This document shows, in pieces, positions 3,980 to 5,202 of a stretch of 5,202 nucleotides of DNA (position 1 is its first letter; each line of letters opens with the position of its first letter). The DNA comes from Bacillota bacterium (GTDB lineage: Bacteria; Bacillota; Negativicutes; Sporomusales; UBA7701): contig JAEZLU010000305.1 of the NCBI GenBank assembly GCA_023415075.1, positions 1-5,202 of the forward strand. The letters are read 5' to 3'. Position numbers and translations under genes: made by a program. Below the pieces are notes generated by a model, which ran no database searches, was not told the DNA's origin, and saw nothing but the letters and a program-made list of their open reading frames with translations.

Positions 3980-5202
3980 TTGGTGTTTACAGCCCAGCAT
4001 ATTTACGGACTCGTTATCACCCTGCTTATCGTTACCGTCGTCGGCCTGGGGGCCGCCCGCAAAGTCAGGACCGCCGCCGATTTCGCCGTTGGTGGCCGCC
4101 GCTCGGGCGTCACCCTGGTGGCCGGCACCATAATTGGCACGATGATCGGCGGCGCTTCCACCGTCGGCACGGCCCAGTTGGCCTTCACCGTCGGCCTGTC
4201 GGCCTGGTGGTTCACCTTGGGAGCCGGCCTGGCCCTCCTGGCCCTGGCCCTCTTCTATGCCCGGCCGCTCAGAGTCACCGGCCTCGAGACCATTCCCCAG
4301 TTCCTGGTCGTGAGCTACGGGCCGGCGGCCGGCCCGCTCACCAGTTTGGCCTCCTCGGCCGGCATCTTCTTCAGCCTGGTCGCCAACATCCTAGCCGCCG
4401 TGCCTCTGATCACCGCCATCTTCGCCCTCGACCCCGCCCAGGCTGCCGGCTTCGTCTTCCTGCTAGTCATCGTCTATGTCTTCTTCGGCGGCGTTTGGGG
4501 CACCGGCCTGGTCGGCGTTGTCAAAACCCTGCTCATCCTGATAATGTTGGCCGCCGTCGGCTGGGTGACCTGGCGGGAGATGGGCGGAATCGGCGGCTAT
4601 ACGGCCGCCTTCCCGGCTTTCCCCTGGTTCAGCCTCTTCGGCCGCGGCTTCTGGGTCGACGCCGGCAGCGGCCTGTCGCTCATCGTCGGCACCCTCTCGA
4701 CCCAGACCTACATCCAGGCCGTCTACGCGGCCCGCGACGCCGAAACGGCCCGCCGCGGCGCCGTCGTCGCCGCCCTCATCACCCTGCCAACCGGCCTGCC
4801 GGCCGTCATGGTCGGCATGTTCATGCGCCTCCATCACCCCGACATCGCGCCGATCGAAGCCCTGCCGCTCTTCATCCTCCAGTACCTGCCGCCCTGGCTG
4901 GGCGGCGTGGCCATAGGCGCCCTGCTGCTGGCCGCCGTCGGCTCGGCGGCCGGGTTGGCCCTCGGCGTCGGCACCATGCTAACCTGCGACATCTGCGGCA
5001 AGTGGTCGGCGGCGAGCGGACCGCGGGCCGGCCTCTGGCTCAACCGGGCCATAGTCCTCGCCGTCACGGCGGCAGCGGCCCTCTTCAGCTTCGGCAACCT
5101 GCGCTCGCTTGTTCTCGAATGGAACTTCCTGTCGATGGGCCTCAGGGGGGCCGGCATCTTCCTGCCGCTGACGGCCGCCGTCTTCTGGCCGGGGCGGATC
5201 AA
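3980..5202 (+). CDS. Sodium:solute symporter family (SSS) transporter, 3' end outside window
   Basis: This integral membrane protein is open through the right edge, with about 406 codons visible out of a family norm near 450-500. It is mostly hydrophobic helices rich in Gly, Ala, Leu and Val. Family features are the short N-terminal helix (IYGLVITLLIVTVVGLGAA), ADFAVGGRRSG, then TIIGTMIGGASTVGTAQLAF (about 49-68), the unwound helix expected to help form the sodium site. Further on are GLETIPQFL, FFGGVWGTGLVGVVKT, STQTYIQAVYAARDAETARRG and VGSAAGLALGVGTMLTCDIC (about 319-338). Expected role is sodium- or proton-coupled uptake of a small solute, often an organic acid or amino acid; the substrate cannot be read here. 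Start is TTG 3980 or GTG 3983 (residue numbers use the GTG). The 12-15 nt gap to the COG3581-type gene, with overlapping ribosome site and stop, places it in the same operon, so its solute may feed that pathway. Confidence 0.9.
   Translation, partial: MVFTAQHIYGLVITLLIVTVVGLGAARKVRTAADFAVGGRRSGVTLVAGTIIGTMIGGASTVGTAQLAFTVGLSAWWFTLGAGLALLALALFYARPLRVTGLETIPQFLVVSYGPAAGPLTSLASSAGIFFSLVANILAAVPLITAIFALDPAQAAGFVFLLVIVYVFFGGVWGTGLVGVVKTLLILIMLAAVGWVTWREMGGIGGYTAAFPAFPWFSLFGRGFWVDAGSGLSLIVGTLSTQTYIQAVYAARDAETARRGAVVAALITLPTGLPAVMVGMFMRLHHPDIAPIEALPLFILQYLPPWLGGVAIGALLLAAVGSAAGLALGVGTMLTCDICGKWSAASGPRAGLWLNRAIVLAVTAAAALFSFGNLRSLVLEWNFLSMGLRGAGIFLPLTAAVFWPGRI

Noticed and set aside
3395..4000. Minus-strand open frame opposite the end of the COG3581-type gene
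   Set aside because: It is antisense to conserved motifs (FPFTCMPE, DEQTGDAG) and has no recognisable domain or ribosome site.
4463..5202. Two minus-strand open frames opposite the symporter
   Set aside because: They are complementary to transmembrane-helix codons, Asp/Glu/Gly- or Arg/Ala/Pro-rich, and have no family features.

Overview
The window is a 5.2 kb piece of a GC-rich chromosome from a strict anaerobe. An [FeFe]-hydrogenase maturation gene, a TM1266-type hydrogenase regulator and 2-hydroxyacyl-CoA-dehydratase-like proteins together point to the Firmicutes (Clostridia or Negativicutes-like). That assignment is inference from gene content; no rRNA or other phylogenetic marker is present.

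Layout. Two operons diverge from a shared control region at about 1635-1970. Leftward (minus strand) come a small TM1266-family regulator (1634-1371) and then hydG (1367 to beyond the left edge), the radical-SAM tyrosine lyase that makes the CO/CN-bearing iron synthon of the hydrogenase H-cluster. Rightward (plus strand) come a DUF2229/COG3580-type protein (1971-2855), a COG3581-type partner (2852-3967, ATGA overlap) and a sodium:solute symporter (from about 3980 beyond the right edge). All spacings are tight, so each side reads as one transcription unit. Both edge genes are cut by the window, not broken.

Control region. The minus-strand unit has a good sigma-70-type promoter (TTTTCA, 17 bp, TATAAT). 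A leader of about 175 nt then folds into several hairpins and ends in a terminator-like hairpin plus U-rich tract just before the regulator's Shine-Dalgarno. An upstream segment is perfectly complementary over 8 nt to the terminator loop, and other stems share bases. This looks like a transcription attenuator or riboswitch, and I could not assign it to a known class. Rex-like AT-rich inverted repeats lie between the two operons.

How the parts may fit. The left operon serves H-cluster assembly and its regulation; hydE, hydF and hydA are not in view. The right operon encodes two related cysteine-bearing proteins of the 2-hydroxyacyl-CoA dehydratase/activase-associated superfamily, with no ATPase activase in view, plus a transporter. 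The natural guess is an iron-sulfur reductase-like complex coupled to uptake of a substrate, but neither reaction nor substrate can be read from the sequence. The most interesting items are the structured leader before the hydrogenase regulator, the orphan COG3580/COG3581-transporter operon, and an extra CxxC insertion in HydG.
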